Positions 11,550-22,787 of a stretch of 64,000 nucleotides of DNA are shown piece by piece (positions within the stretch are counted from its first letter, which is position 1; every line of letters starts with the position of its first letter). The translations under genes were made by a program, and so were the position numbers. The notes under the pieces are model-generated. The model did no database searches. It saw only the letters and a list, made by a program, of their open reading frames with translations, and was not told the DNA's origin. Source of the stretch: Adiantum capillus-veneris (Eukaryota > Streptophyta > Polypodiopsida > Polypodiales > Pteridaceae); NCBI GenBank assembly GCA_014529385.2, contig CM043943.1, positions 101,845,855 to 101,909,854 of the forward strand. Reading direction: 5' to 3'.

Positions 11550-12717
11550 TTATGTCTCTAGTTGCATAACTGAGTGGATTGAGTAGTAGAGGAGCCAGTA
11601 TCTAGTTTCCTTTGGAACTAGCCATTTCATTTGGCCATTAGTGAGTTCTCTGGGACATTCACATGTTTTCAAGAAAAGCACTATGTCTTGACAAGGACTT
11701 GTGGCTAGAGCATCAATGATCAACAAATCAAACTTCCTTTGAGTAAATGGAAAGCCTACGGCTTCCAAAAGTGTGTGTCAATATCCACCAGGATCCCATG
11801 TAAGGAATAGCATAGTCACGTGCAATGTCCTAACAATAAGATTTCTTGCTTCATGCCCAAAAGAATAGGATTTGTAACCACCATAAGTGAAAGGATAATT
11901 GCGCAATTCAGCTCCTTCCAAGACAATAATTAGGATCATGATCCCCAAGATTGTACCAAGAGTCCTCCATATAGATCTTCCTTGTTGATGTGGAAAGAAC
12001 CAATTTTCTTCAAAACCTAGCTTACCGCTATTATTGAAGTGAGCAAAAGAGTCACTATCCTCCTGGGTGCTATCAAAAATGTCCATAGCCTTTCCTAAAA
12101 TTGGTAATAAGCCACCAACCTTGTAGCTCAAAGAAAAGCTTGATATATGTTGTACCAAAGTTCGTAGCGTATACAAAAGATAGGTTGCAATCCACTGGTT
12201 GAAAACATTTTCATCTCAACTATATGCATACAAGACCATACTACCATCTTTCTCAAAGTGGGATACTTTGTGCTAAGGTTTTCTTCAATGCATATAGCAC
12301 AATATGATCAAACACAATCTCTAGATCTAGGTTGCCAAACCTAGATCTCCAATGAGTTGCCACTGCATCAACTTGCTAAAGAATATCCTTAGGGTGAACT
12401 TCACAATCCCACTGCTTGGTAACAACCATTCCACTTTGGTACCCAATGACTTCCTTTGATTGGTGTAGTGCCAAAGACTCCATGCTTCCCTATGATGGAT
12501 CTACCTTGTTGTGATCAGTGAGAATGAGACCCATGATTTCAAGCGAGTTGTCACTATCATTCATTGTTGTATATTCTTCCTCCGATTTTGTAGTAGAATT
12601 GTTGAAGAGCTCATATGCAGTAGTCTCTAGGTCCATCCATTGTTGCTTAATGGCCTTCATGTTGTATGGAGTGTCCTTGTCCTTTCTACCTTGCATCTTA
12701 AAGATTCTTGTGTCCAA
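11550..12717 (-). pseudogene. E2 post-gag region, unknown protein remnants
   Basis: Three minus-strand pieces in order: 12490-12717 (hydrophilic, with EEEYTTMNDSDNSLEI), 11778-12176 (132 codons with a hydrophobic stretch TILGIMILIIVLEG and ending WDPGGY) and 11550-11768. The layout, acidic first part, hydrophobic second part and DPGG motif near the LTR match the 541-codon frame of E1, although sequence identity is low. No pol motif is visible. One stretch could be a membrane segment, which would fit an env-like product, but that is speculation. Confidence 0.4.
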
Positions 12718-12851
12718 ATATAGATTTGTCTCTCATGGTCATGAGCCATGGTCTCTCTGAGATAATTGGGTAGCTCTCCCCCTTAGGGATATTCAAGCCT
12801 TGCATAGAAGCATCATTCACAAGCTCACAAGATTTTGTAGACTCACCAATT

Positions 12852-13708
12852 ATGAAATCTAAAATGCCAATTTATCGTGGTGTCTTAGACTTCCTCTTTA
12901 TCGACTCCCCACATTTTCTTCATTTTATGAAGCTTCTCAGGCTTGGAGTGCTTAACTCCCATGGTTCTACTTCTTTAAAATTATTCTTACCCTCCTCTAC
13001 TCCCTTGATATGTTTCTTGAATTTCATCTTGTCAAGACTGATGAAACTCACTACCTAGTTGCCAGCTAGTGGTGGTGGTAAATGTGGAATGAGGGTATGT
13101 GGTGGTGGTTGTGGTTGCACAGGTTGTTGTAATATTTTCACGGGTGGTGCTTGTTGTGGTGGTCTGGGTGGTGGTGGTCTTGCTCTTGGTGGTTAGAGTT
13201 TATTTTTTCTTACTCCTCTATTGAAATTTTGCCTCGTTGGGTGTGGGAAATAATACATGCCATTTCCATCTTCTCCACAATTGTAGCAATGGAATTCTTG
13301 GTTCTTCCATTGTTGTCCTCTCCCTTGATCTTGATTGTGGTTGTTTCAACAAATTAGGTTCTCCTTCACCTTCCTCTAGTGAGGCATCCCATTGATCCCA
13401 CAAATTCACAAACTTGGATTCATAAGTGGCATACTCTAGTAGACCTCCCTACTTTAACTCTATCAGCAGCTACAATAACATTTCTGAGGTTGTGCTTCCA
13501 CCACACGTAGTAATTCCCAATCATTCTTGGTAGCTTGGGGAAAATCATTGTACCAAGACTTGTCTCTACTTTTATCAGTAGAGAGGAAATATTTGTAGTC
13601 ATGAAGCATCTTCATCCTCTCACAAGCGATGTCAAAGTTATCCAAAAATTTGATGACAATGCCTTCTCCTTTCTTGCCACTGAACGTGGGAAAAGAGACA
13701 CTTGCCAT
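12852..13708 (-). pseudogene. gag: E2 Gag (broken)
   Basis: ATG at 13708 opens MASVSFPTFSGKKGEGIV, then KFLDNFDIACE, a gag-like start (FSG..GE....FL..F). The frame breaks near 13463. Further down, another frame gives CYNCGEDGNGMYYFPHP at about 13240-13288, a zinc-knuckle relative in which the expected His and last Cys are Asn and Phe. A proline-rich stretch follows (plus-strand GGTGGTGGT runs at 13060-13200). The gene is decayed but its order (capsid, knuckle, proline-rich) is clear. Confidence 0.5.
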
Positions 13709-13860
13709 AGTAGTAAATCAATGAGCAAACAATCACAAACATTTTTTTTTTGGAATGACTTAGTGATTCATAAAGGTTTATACATGGGTGGAAAACTTGA
13801 GCAAGAGCTAAGAAGAGGGCAAGGCTAGAATAGAATAAATATGCCTACATCAAAACAGTT

Positions 13861-14043
13861 CTAGTAATCAAGAGTGGGCAAGATGATAAAAAATGGGAAT
13901 CTAAGGATTTCATCAAGCATCTCTGCTCTGAATAGGAAACCAATCTTTTGCTGGTAGAATATCTTCCTATCAATGTATATGTTTACATGCATGTGTTTCA
14001 AGAAACAAAAAGGAAAAACTTTTGTTCTATCGCTATTATCCAT
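13861..14043 (-). pseudogene. Conserved small ORF, E2-right leader copy
   Basis: Sixty codons, MDNSDRTKVFPFCFL at the start; it matches 8144-8386 over about 48 residues. It lies between the zinc-knuckle leader protein and gag. No known domain. Confidence 0.35.
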
Positions 14044-14126
14044 GTTGGGGGTAGGCCAAGGCTTTGACCACTAGAATTGCAAACCTTAAGTGTTGACAAG
14101 GTGACACCTTTACTAGAGGCCTCTAC

Positions 14127-14691
14127 CTCTTGTTGAAGTCCACGTAATCCTCCATATTGGGTTCAAAACACACTGGACGAGAAGAGTCTACCTCAATCAG
14201 CTTTCCATTTTGCATGCGGTGGCAACGCTTGGTGGTCATACTTCACCTAAACTCTCTAAGCCTAAAGAGAGTGTGGACCCACTTTCTTCCACCAAATGCT
14301 TTAGGCTTTGTGTCTTGGACTTTGTGGTTGATATAGTTGATGACTCTTTCTGACTGTTGGAGATAAAATACTTGGTGCTACACAAAATCTGACTAATGTG
14401 AGAGTGTTGATGCAGTTCTCAAAAGCAAAACTCACCATTCTTTCTTCACCTCCTCTATCAGCACTCATTGACAAAATGATTTGGTTGAAAACAATGATGA
14501 CATTTTGTAGACCTCCCTCTTAATGCTCTTGATTCGCAATTAGCACAAGAAATGGGAGATAGGGAGCTTACCTTTTGGATATCGATGATGCTACAACGTG
14601 GCAGTAACACTTTGATAAAGGCCTTGAGTGCTTCTACAGTCTCCTCTTCTTCAATTCTCTAGTTTGAAAAATCTTGTAGCCACTCTTCCAT
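14127..14691 (-). pseudogene. E2-right leader protein with CCHC zinc knuckle (broken)
   Basis: Starts MEEWLQDFSN at 14691, about 50 nt after the primer site; then ALKAFIKVLLPRCSIIDIQ. A knuckle KCHHCFQPNHFVNEC is at 14461-14505 (all four ligands present). It continues with KAFGGRKWVHTLFRLREFR, one stop, then CHRMQNGKLIEVDSSRPV and EPNMEDYVDFNKR. At least three stops or frameshifts are present. It is colinear with 8440-9239. A zinc-knuckle frame before the capsid-type gag is not the usual LTR-element order. It may be a duplicated gag or a captured gene. Confidence 0.5.
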
Positions 14692-14742
14692 GATTGATGT
14701 CATGCATCACTACTCTTTATTGACTAAAGGTCTTTGCAAAGC

Positions 14743-14762
14743 CCTGCTCAGTGGGGGCATCA
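14743..14762 (-). promoter_or_regulatory. E2-right primer-binding site
   Basis: Minus strand TGATGCCCCCACTGAGCAGG; the TGG start has become TGA. Otherwise it is close to the E1 site. Confidence 0.5.
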
Positions 14763-15275
14763 AATGAGAGGCGGAAGTGCAAATCAAACCAAGTGGTCTC
14801 TACACCAAGACTATGCATGATGGATTCATCATAGGAGGTACACAATAGGGACACCACCTAGCAAGATATGCAGCTAGGATGCATACATATACACAATCAA
14901 ACATGCCATGGAAAACAATTTCAAGATCCAACCCCCGAGTGTGGGATGGGGTGGTCAAAAAACACGATGAGAGGAATGGTGAGTGGGTGAGAATGGGCAT
15001 GCTACTCGAACATGTAGTAAGGAAGATAATGAGGTAAGAGAAACATGCAAGTATGCTTGCTTCTCATACCAGAGGTGGCAAATCCGCACACCTTAAGATG
15101 CAAGTAGCAAGAGAATAGGAATATGAAAGGGAGAGAGAGAATGTGTGTATGGTGGCAAGTCCTCACATCTCAACATAAGCAAAATGGAAAGAAAAAGCAT
15201 AAACCATACTCCCAATGAAGTGTATCCCAAAAGACACAAGGTATGGAACCAGGATGGAGTGTGTTGATTGCTCAT
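14763..15275 (-). repeat. E2 5' LTR, truncated
   Basis: Matches 9311-9840 and then stops abruptly at about 15275, so roughly three quarters of the LTR is missing. Sequence to the right is unrelated. The truncation removed the promoter of the right unit. Confidence 0.6.
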
Positions 15276-15289
15276 TAGGAAAAATATGA

Positions 15290-15451
15290 ATCCTCTAGGG
15301 GTCCTTTGGGATTAAGGTTAATTAGAGGCCAGCCAATGAGAAGGGGGTGGTGAACACACTCGATGCCCTCAAAAAAGTATGGGGACAAAGTAGTCTTACA
15401 ATTCTTAATGGCCTCTTATCTAGTGAAGGTGGGAAGGGGGACTAGGGGGGG
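15290..15451 (+). pseudogene. C-terminal remnant followed by a purine tract
   Basis: One plus frame reads VVNTLDALKKVWGQSS then LTILNGLLSSEGGKGD and a stop, preceded by RPANEKG after an earlier stop. It is followed at about 15436-15451 by GGGGACTAGGGGGGGAG and TGTGGTGG. That resembles a polypurine tract and the start of a plus-strand LTR. The product is not recognised and the LTR reading is unconfirmed. Confidence 0.25.
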
Positions 15452-15949
15452 AGTGTGGTGGACCATATGGAACCTCCAACTTCCCTCCTTTTTGATCCGG
15501 TTTTGAATAAATCCCAACATTTTAAAAAATTTCAAAACTCAAATCTTATCTCCTTAAAACCTCCCTAAACTTATTTTATGGTCATAAAAGCATTTTTTGA
15601 CCTCAAAAAGTCAAAACGTGCACCAAAAAACCCTGAAATTAAATTTTTTCCAAAACATCATTTTTTACTATCCAAAGCCCCCCCAAAACTAGTCCTCATG
15701 CAAAAAGTGATTTTCTCTCTCTAGAACCCCTTTTCCAACCCCTCTTTGGTTGCAACCATCACACTCACCCTCTACTTCAACACTCTCTCTCTATACCATC
15801 TCCATTGCTGCAACAAGAAAGCTCCTGTCTCCTCTCCTATCACCTCCCATTGCCACACCAAGCAAGGGTTATCCACCTTCTCCTATCACTTACTCCCACC
15901 TACATTGTAGCAACAAGCAAGGTCTTGCTCCTCCTCCTAATTGTCTTTG

Positions 15950-16262
15950 TTCAACCATGGCCATCTCTACTCCGTAAAGGCGGCCAAAGGATGAGGTCAC
16001 ATCATTTGCATGTCACAACACAAGAGGTATAGATGATGAGTGGGTGCCACAAGAGTTCACCAAAGGTGCTTGGGTATATGTGCAACCATCTGCTATTGGC
16101 CCTCACTGTGTGCAAAATCATGCAAACTTGGATCGTCATTGGAAAGGAAAGCTCCTTGGATTCAAGAACCGCATAGACAAGGGGACCGTAGCCACTATGT
16201 AACATTTTTTCTCAATGTCAAGCATGCTATTCCAACAACCACCTCGATCTCCAACACATCGT
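15950..16262 (+). pseudogene. Unknown gene, upstream exon-like part
   Basis: A plus frame gives EVTSFACHNTRGIDDEWVPQ, then EFTKGAWVYVQPSAIG and HWKGKLLGFKNRIDKGTVAT before a stop. A neighbouring frame continues HYVTFFLNVKHAIPT up to a good splice donor (TCG|GTAAGTACATG is approximated at 16259-16270). It looks like a coding exon with one frameshift. The copia element C1 sits 50 bp into the following intron-like stretch. I do not recognise the protein; parts downstream are at 21573-22443. Confidence 0.35.
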
Positions 16263-16312
16263 AAGTACATGTTTTGAGAATACAAAGCTAGGTATGAAAT
16301 CACAGTGTAATG

Positions 16313-16317
16313 TTTTT
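16313..16317. repeat. C1 target-site duplication (left)
   Basis: TTTTT, matching 21539-21543. The LTR then begins T-T-TAAAG where TGTAAAG is expected, explained by one G-to-T change in the terminal TG. Confidence 0.6.
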
Positions 16318-16638
16318 TTTAAAGAATGAGGATGCAAGAGAGCTACACAAGACAAGCACAAAGCACACAGAGATGAAAAGCTTCTTCTTCTTTGTACAGA
16401 ACAGAGAGTACAAAATGACTAAGTGCTAAAACTGAAAAGTATCACATATGTACATGAGGTCACTAAGTGTGAACTTGGTAGAAGCATACTAGGCTGGCAC
16501 TATAAGTGTAGTCTAGCTGTAGAATCACTGGCAGAGATCCTCTGTGTCGGTCACCTAACGCGCCAGTGAGTAAATGTCGTAAGCAGCCAAGACCCGTAGT
16601 GGATGCCAGCTCAAGATGTAGAGCTCGACATCTCAACA
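16318..16638 (-). repeat. C1 3' LTR (copia)
   Basis: 321 bp, equal in length to the right LTR 21218-21538 and ending in TCTCAACA. I count about 19 differences by eye (near 6 percent), so this is an older insertion than E1. On the minus strand the polypurine tract GAGGGGGAG (16639-16650) sits directly before it. Confidence 0.85.
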
Positions 16639-16650
16639 CTCCCCCTCGAG
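16639..16650 (-). promoter_or_regulatory. C1 polypurine tract
   Basis: Minus strand CGAGGGGGAG abutting the TGTTGAGA start of the LTR, the plus-strand DNA primer site of the element. Confidence 0.7.
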
Positions 16651-16787
16651 CTCTGCATGTCGCAGAGTCCAAGCATAGTCTGGAAACGTCGAAGCTTCTC
16701 AGCTCCGAGGGCCTTGGTAAAGATATCGGCTATCTACTCCTTTGTGCTCACGTAGACCAAGTCGATGTCGCCCGCCAACACTCGCTC

Positions 16788-17444
16788 TCAAACGTAGTGG
16801 TAATGGACCTCTATGTGCTTGGTCCTGGCATGGAACACTGGGTTCCTAGCCAACTGCATGCTGCTGAGGTTGTCACAATGGATGACAATCTGCTGGTCCA
16901 CCTGCACTCCCAAGTCCTCAAGTAATGTGCGTAGCCAAGCTATCCCGCACGCCGCAACTGCTGCGCCTCTGTACTCAGCCTCTGTGCTTGATAAAGCAAT
17001 CGTAGGCTGCTTTTTGCTGCTCCAAGTAATAGCAGCACTCCCAAAAGAGAACATGAAGCCACTCGTAGATATCCTATCAACAATGCTACCTGCCCAATTT
17101 GCATCTGTATACCCGTACAATGCTAATGGCACATCTGTTACATAGAACAATGCGTAGTCAAAAGTCCCTTGCACATACCAAAGTGTGCGTCGTACTCCAT
17201 CCAAATGTGGCTTCCTCGAAAGCTGCATGAACTGAATCTCCAAGCCTACTGTGTAGCTCAAGTCTGGCCTTGTGATAGTCAAGTAGATTAGACTATCCAC
17301 AATCTTCCTGTACATCTTGACATCCTCAACAACGTCACCCTTCTCTGCACTCAGCTTTGCATTCATATCCAAGGGAATAGAAATTGGCTTACAATCATCC
17401 ATACCATACTTTGACAACATGTCCAAAACATATTGTACAGCCAT
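16788..17444 (-). pseudogene. pol: C1 RNase H, Ty1/copia pol
   Basis: 218 codons. They cover the end of reverse transcriptase (KPISIPLDMNAKL, then YLTITRPDLSY) and the copia RNase H: GYTDANWAGS, the SSTEAEYRG catalytic motif and HCDNLSSMQLARNP, ending HYHYV. It cuts the RNA strand in RNA-DNA hybrids during reverse transcription. Catalytic acidic residues are present. The frame is separated from the reverse transcriptase by a shift near 17440, so the polyprotein cannot be made intact. Confidence 0.85.
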
Positions 17445-18570
17445 ACACCCTCTGGAGTCCTGATCACCTCAATGCCAAGAAAGTAGTGCAACTCGCCCAA
17501 ACCTTTCATTTCAAACTCTTGTTTGAGAAGACCCTTCACATGGTCAATCTCCATAGCATTGTCACCCACAATAATAAGGTCATCTACATATATGGTAATG
17601 ACCACAATCCCCACATCACTCTCACGTACATAGAGTGAATGATCAGCATGAGCTCTCCAAACCCAATACTGACAAGATACTTGGCAATCCTGTCATACCA
17701 TGCTCTAGAGCCCTGCTTCAAACCATACAAAGCTTTGAGAAGTCTGCATACATAATCTGGGTAACCTAGATTGACATAACCAGGTGGTTGATCCATATAC
17801 ACTTCCTCTTGCAACTCACCATTCAAGAAGGCATTCTTTACATCCATTTGATGCATAATCCATCCTCTAGATGCAGCCACTGCTATGACAGCTCTCACAA
17901 CAGTCGTCATCTTTGCCACTGGAGCAAAGGTCTCCTCATAGTCTATGCCATACGTCTGTGCATAACCCTTTGCGACCAGCCTTGCCTTGTGATGCTCAAT
18001 GTTACCATCAGCCTTATGCTTGGTTTTATACACCCATTTACATCCAATAGCTTTCTTGCCACTTGGCAATGGCGCCAACTCCCATGTGTCGTTTGCTTCC
18101 AATGCAGCCATCTCTTCATTCATTGCATCATCCCAATGCACATTTCCAACTGCATCCTCAAAACATGTGGGCTCCACATCATGTATCACCTTAGCCATGT
18201 AGGCTTGGTGATGCGCTAGATACCCATCATAATTCAATTTCTGAACTGGATTTCTGACTCTGTTAGATCTGCGCGGTCCTGGGTCACTCCTTTGCCCTCT
18301 AGCATCTTCTTTTACTTTCCTTACACCAGGTGTCCTGACAGCTAGAATTCCAAATTCCTCATCAAGACTTTGTTCAGAACCATCTGAATCCATGTCTACA
18401 TGTGAAAAACCTGATGATGCATCAACCATAAAGGGAGGTCCATCAACCTTTTCCTTTCCTTTTCGTGATACATTCCCTGTACCTACTGGTGGAGTAACCT
18501 GCGTACGTAGTCTACCATTCCATGGCTTCTCAATAGATCCATGAGAAGATGACTCTTGTGGTCCACTCAA
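17363..18570 (-). pseudogene. pol: C1 reverse transcriptase, Ty1/copia pol
   Basis: Two overlapping frames (18570-17584 and 17614-17363). Motifs in order: GCKWVYKTKHKADG, KARLVAKGYAQTYGIDYEETF, VKNAFLNGELQEEVYM, KALYGLKQGSRAWYDR, and in the second frame ITIYVDDLIIVGDN with the YVDD active site. This is a full copia RT apart from one frameshift at about 17600. The upstream 100 codons are the integrase-RT linker. Confidence 0.85.
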
Positions 18571-18579
18571 AGCCTGTGA

Positions 18580-19448
18580 CTATGGCCTCACATTTTGTAC
18601 AACCAAATCATCTTTTACATCAGCCCCAATAGTGCCATGTGCATTACTGTACCAGCTGCTCATCTCATAAAAGAATACATCTCTGCTCACTCGTAATTCT
18701 CGTGTAGTAGGATTGTAGCACCTGTATCCCTTTTGTTCAAGGGAATATCCCACAAGAATACATTTCTCTGCTTTAGGATCCAATATCCTACGCAACTCAT
18801 CTGGTACATGCACGTAAGCTATGCAGCCAAACACTTTCAAGTGTGCCAAATCAGGCTTTGTACTTGTAAACTTTTCCTCAGGCGTTACATCATGCACCGC
18901 AGCTGTAGGTGTCCTGTTCATAATGTACACATCTGTATTTATAGCTTCATCCCAGAAATGATGAGGCATGTTCTTCTGATTCATCAATGCACGTGCAACC
19001 TCTGCAATGTGCCTGTTTTTCCTTTCTGCTACCCCATTCTGCTGTGGAGTATATCTGCATGTAAACTGCCTGCATATACCATGCATTCGCAAAAAATATG
19101 AAAAATCATTGGAGAAGTACTCTCCCCCTCCATCTGACCTCAATTTCTTGATTTGCATATCTGTCTCCTTATCAATCATGACTTTGAAGTCTTGAAAGTG
19201 ACCAAACACTTCACTTTTGTTACACATGAAATAGACCCATACTTCCTTGTATGGTCATCAATGAAAGAGACATAATGTCTGCAACCATGTATACTTGCAA
19301 TATCGGTTGGACCCCAAACACCTGTGTGCACCACCTCAAGTGGCTTTTTACATACATTGTGCTCACGTGGAAATGAGTCCTTTGGCTGTTTTCCAAACTG
19401 GCATGCTGCACACACTTTATGCATACCATCCACCTTGAATTTGGGCAA
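18580..19448 (-). pseudogene. pol: C1 integrase, Ty1/copia pol
   Basis: Frames 19448-19176 and 19227-18580. The first carries the end of the zinc-binding region (CAACQFGKQ) and VWGPTDIASIHGCRHYVSFI with the first catalytic Asp. The second has KLRSDGGGEYFSNDF (second Asp) and TPQQNGVAERKNRHI (catalytic Glu), then the copia integrase tail FGCIAYVHVPDELR. One frameshift near 19200 separates them. Confidence 0.85.
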
Positions 19449-19738
19449 ACCTTTTACAATCTATTTTTATTGCATGCTGCACAATCTCTGCTCATTGACA
19501 TGGCCAATGCTTTGTGCCAAATGTCAACATCAGCCACAACACCTATGCCCTGTGCAAATAATACAGCTTTTACCTCAGACATGTCTACATTCAGCGTAAA
19601 CATTCTGCCCACACATTTTCCCTCTATGATCTTCTACATAACAGCCATTTGGATTGAAGCAAACCTGCAAACCCTGCTCAACCATTTGTCCAATAGAAAC
19701 AGGATTCTTTGTAATGTTTGGGACATGAAGTACATCTG

Positions 19739-20927
19739 CTAAGTACTTTGATTTTCCACTCTTCGTATTAGAGGTATATCCCCTACATGAACAATGGGTT
19801 GAGCTGTGTCATCTCCTCTGTGCACATAGCCTGACACATATGGTTTGCGCATATCTCTAAACCACTCTCCACGAGACGTCATGTGATTAGAGGCACCTGA
19901 ATCCACATACCAAACATCATCTTGGGTGGAATTCTCTACAGTCATTGTATTCATTACATGCTGCATAACAAACATGCGCTCATTTTTGATGTCATCTGCA
20001 TCTCTTCTAGTAGATGCATAGTTGCCATGTTCTCTCTTTCCACTTGCTTTTCCCTTTGGACAGTCACGTGACATGTGACCTCTTTCACCACAAGTCCAAA
20101 ATTCTCTGCTATCTGGAGTATGTTGCTGCCTGCTTGATCCTGCACCACGACCTCTTTGATTCCCCCTGCCTTGAGACTGGTTTCCCCTGCCACCTGTATT
20201 GTTTTGATTTGATTGACCTTCTTGAAATTGGCCCCTGCAACCCCTTGGGCCTCGACCGCGACCTCTACCTCTACCTCTATTGGAGTTAGAATAGAAGGCC
20301 TGTTTAGAATTATTTCTGCCATGAGAAGAAGATTGCAAGGTTCTTCTCCTCAAGAATAAGCATAGAAATCAAATCTTGGAACACGGGGATGTCCTCTCTG
20401 GTATTCATTGAAGACCTGAAATATACATACTCATCTCCTAGACCATCCAAGCATACACGGACAATGTCATCATCTTCCACTGAGACTTTAATAGATCCAA
20501 GAGCCTCAATGATACTCTTGATCTTCAAGGCATAATCATTGATTGAGAGGTTGTTCCTCTTAACCTAATTTAGCTCCGACTTTAGTTAAAGCTTCTTGGC
20601 CTTGGTGCTCACCTCAAACACTCTGCCTAAGTTTTTCCATGCAATGGCGGGGGTTTCAGCATTCTGTAGATAGCCCATCATTCCATCTATGATGCTCATA
20701 GAAATCCAATATATCACTTTGCTCTGGCCTTGTTGCCAGTTCCTCAAGGCTTTTCTTTGTTCTGCTATAGCATTTGCCTCAGGAATCTCTGGTTCCTTTT
20801 CATTGTCTCCTTCTACATAGTCCCAATAACCTTTTTCTTTTGGGAAATTAGTTATTCTGAACTTCCATGCAGGGTAGTTATTTTTCTCAAGCTTCTCAGT
20901 AACAATCTGACTCAAACCGTCAGACAT
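19739..20927 (-). pseudogene. gag: C1 Gag and protease, Ty1/copia
   Basis: Gag starts at 20927 (MSDGLSQIVTEKLEKNNYPA, then WKFRITNF), runs to 20586, and continues in 20528-20310 and 20353-19739. The last part has a Gly/Arg-rich tract, a zinc knuckle WTCGERGHMSRDC whose first Cys is Phe, and the protease active site WYVDSGASNHMTSRGEWF. At least two breaks occur. The gene order gag-protease-integrase-RT-RNase H is typical of copia. Confidence 0.8.
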
Positions 20928-21201
20928 CTTGAAGCACTAAGACAAAATAGCTGCAATCTGCAAAAACTTGCAAATCTGCTGAACCTGCTATCGTGGTACC
21001 TGTAACGCTTTCTACACTCAACGAGTGTCCACAATCAAGCGTATATACAACGATTGTACTTGTACAGTAAATCTCTGTGTATTGCACTTTGGATACCTGT
21101 TCAGAAACTTGTACGAAAAACCCCTAAAATGTTTTCCCCGTTACGCGGGGCACATTCGGCATCTGGTCGTGGATTACGAACAAAGGGATTGTTTGCCTGC
21201 A

Positions 21202-21217
21202 CCAGGCTCTGATACAA
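21202..21217 (-). promoter_or_regulatory. C1 primer-binding site
   Basis: Minus strand TTGTATCAGAGCCTGG directly after the LTR, the initiator-Met tRNA site TGGTATCAGAGC with one change. Confidence 0.8.
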
Positions 21218-21538
21218 TGTAAAGAATGAGGATGCAAGAGAGCTACACAAGACAAGCACAAAGCACACAGAGATGGAAAGCTTCTTCTTCTTCGTACAGA
21301 AAAGAGAGTACAAAATGACTAAGTGCTAAAACTGAAAAGTAGCACATATGTACATGCGGTCACTAAGTGTGAACTCGCTAGAAGTGTACTAGGCTGGCAC
21401 TATAAGTGTAGTCCAGCTGTAGAATCAGTGGCAGAGATCCTTCGTGTCGGTCACCTAACGCGCGAGTGAGTAAATGTAGTAAGCGGCCAAGACCCATATT
21501 GGATGCCAGCTCAAGATGTAGAGCTCGACATCTCAACA
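21218..21538 (-). repeat. C1 5' LTR (copia)
   Basis: 321 bp, starts TGTAAAGAATG and ends TCTCAACA in plus reading, followed by TTTTT, the target duplication. It is the 5' LTR for the minus-strand element. Confidence 0.85.
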
Positions 21539-21572
21539 TTTTTGTGGATTCATACTTAATATTTTCCATGCA

Positions 21573-22443
21573 TCTATAGTCATATTTCCATCCACATTGG
21601 TGGAGCATCCACTATATAGTCTCTCCGGCACATTCAATGCTATACATGCAGATATTGGAGCAGCAATTTTCACACATCTTTGCCCAGCCAAACTGGTTCA
21701 AAGAAGGATTTTCTTCTATTCTCACTCTTATATTGTGCCTACTTCTACACAAGAGTTTGGAAATCTTGAAAGCATCAAAGTGTCTTCCTTATTAAGTATG
21801 GCCCGTGGCCATAGCCATATTTGTGGTTGGTAGCATCTTTCAAGCAAAAGATGATAATAGATGTTCAAAACTCTTTGAAATAGTCTAAAGCTTCTAGGTA
21901 TGTGGGCCTGAGTTGGTGTTTACCTATTCATTGTTTCGTGCACATTTTTAAGGGGTGTGGATTTGTGGAGACTACCACAATGCTTGTATGTGAAGATGTG
22001 CATTGTGAAGAATTACGAAGGCTTTTAGAAGAGGAATGGGGTTTTGTGGAGGGCGTGCACAATGGGGATAGATACTGGTGTAAGGTTGGAGCTTTAGGTA
22101 TTGGGATGCGCTATTTAAGATCCCGCACCTCCTTGTACATATGATTTCACTATGATCGTTTTATGTGCCAGCTTGGATTGTGAACTCCCTTGCAGAGTGT
22201 AGATGGAGCTATTGCAAGCTTTGACATTGCAATGAGGATGCCCAACGATGCTTTGGAGGCTGTCCAAGTGAACAAACATTGGACTCTTAGTAATGTGCGA
22301 GAACATTTGGCTATTATGGGTTTTGAGGCCCTTCAACAAGCACAATTTTGTTTGCAAGGTCACAAGGTGAGAATCGTTCCACCACATTTTCAATACATCA
22401 CTGTTTGGCCATCATTGGATAGTTATTGTAATGAATGTCTGTA
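21573..22443 (+). pseudogene. Unknown gene, downstream exon-like parts
   Basis: Removing C1 joins the 16262 intron-like stretch to this region. Three plus pieces: from about 21574 (STLVEHPLYSLSGTFNAIHA ... LVQRRIFFYSHSY), 21902-22144 (GFVETTTMLVCEDVH, ELRRLLEEEWGFVEG) and, after an acceptor-like CTTGCAG at about 22190, 22195-22443 (DGAIASFDIAMRMPNDALEA, NVREHLAIMGFEAL), ending at a stop. The splice-like spacing suggests a multi-exon gene or a DNA-transposon gene. I recognise no domain. Stops within pieces suggest it is dead. Confidence 0.35.
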
Positions 22444-22700
22444 GATTGGGAAGAGAATGGAAGACAAATTGAAGGTTGAGGAGGACTGGGCATGGATGGA
22501 ACTATGCTATTGCTCTTATAGCTTTGTAACTCTTGCAATTTAGAAAACAATCCCCAATGTAATCAACATCATTTGCTTCGGTAATATATGACTTTTAATA
22601 TAATTTTACACATTGAGATGAAAGTTCATTTTTTGGTGAAAGTGCCTTCTTTTTAAACAAAAATTGGGGAAAGTGCCTTTAAAAAAAAAAGGACCATTAT
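22444..22700. other. AT-rich spacer, no gene seen
   Basis: Between two unknown gene-like regions. It could be a 3' untranslated region of the upstream piece. No clear polyadenylation signal or repeat is visible. Confidence 0.4.
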
Positions 22701-22787
22701 AAAAGGGGGGTTGCATAACTCATTCACACTTTTTATTTTCACAACACTTGAGCTCCTCCACTATTTGTCTGCATCCCAAGCTAGACA

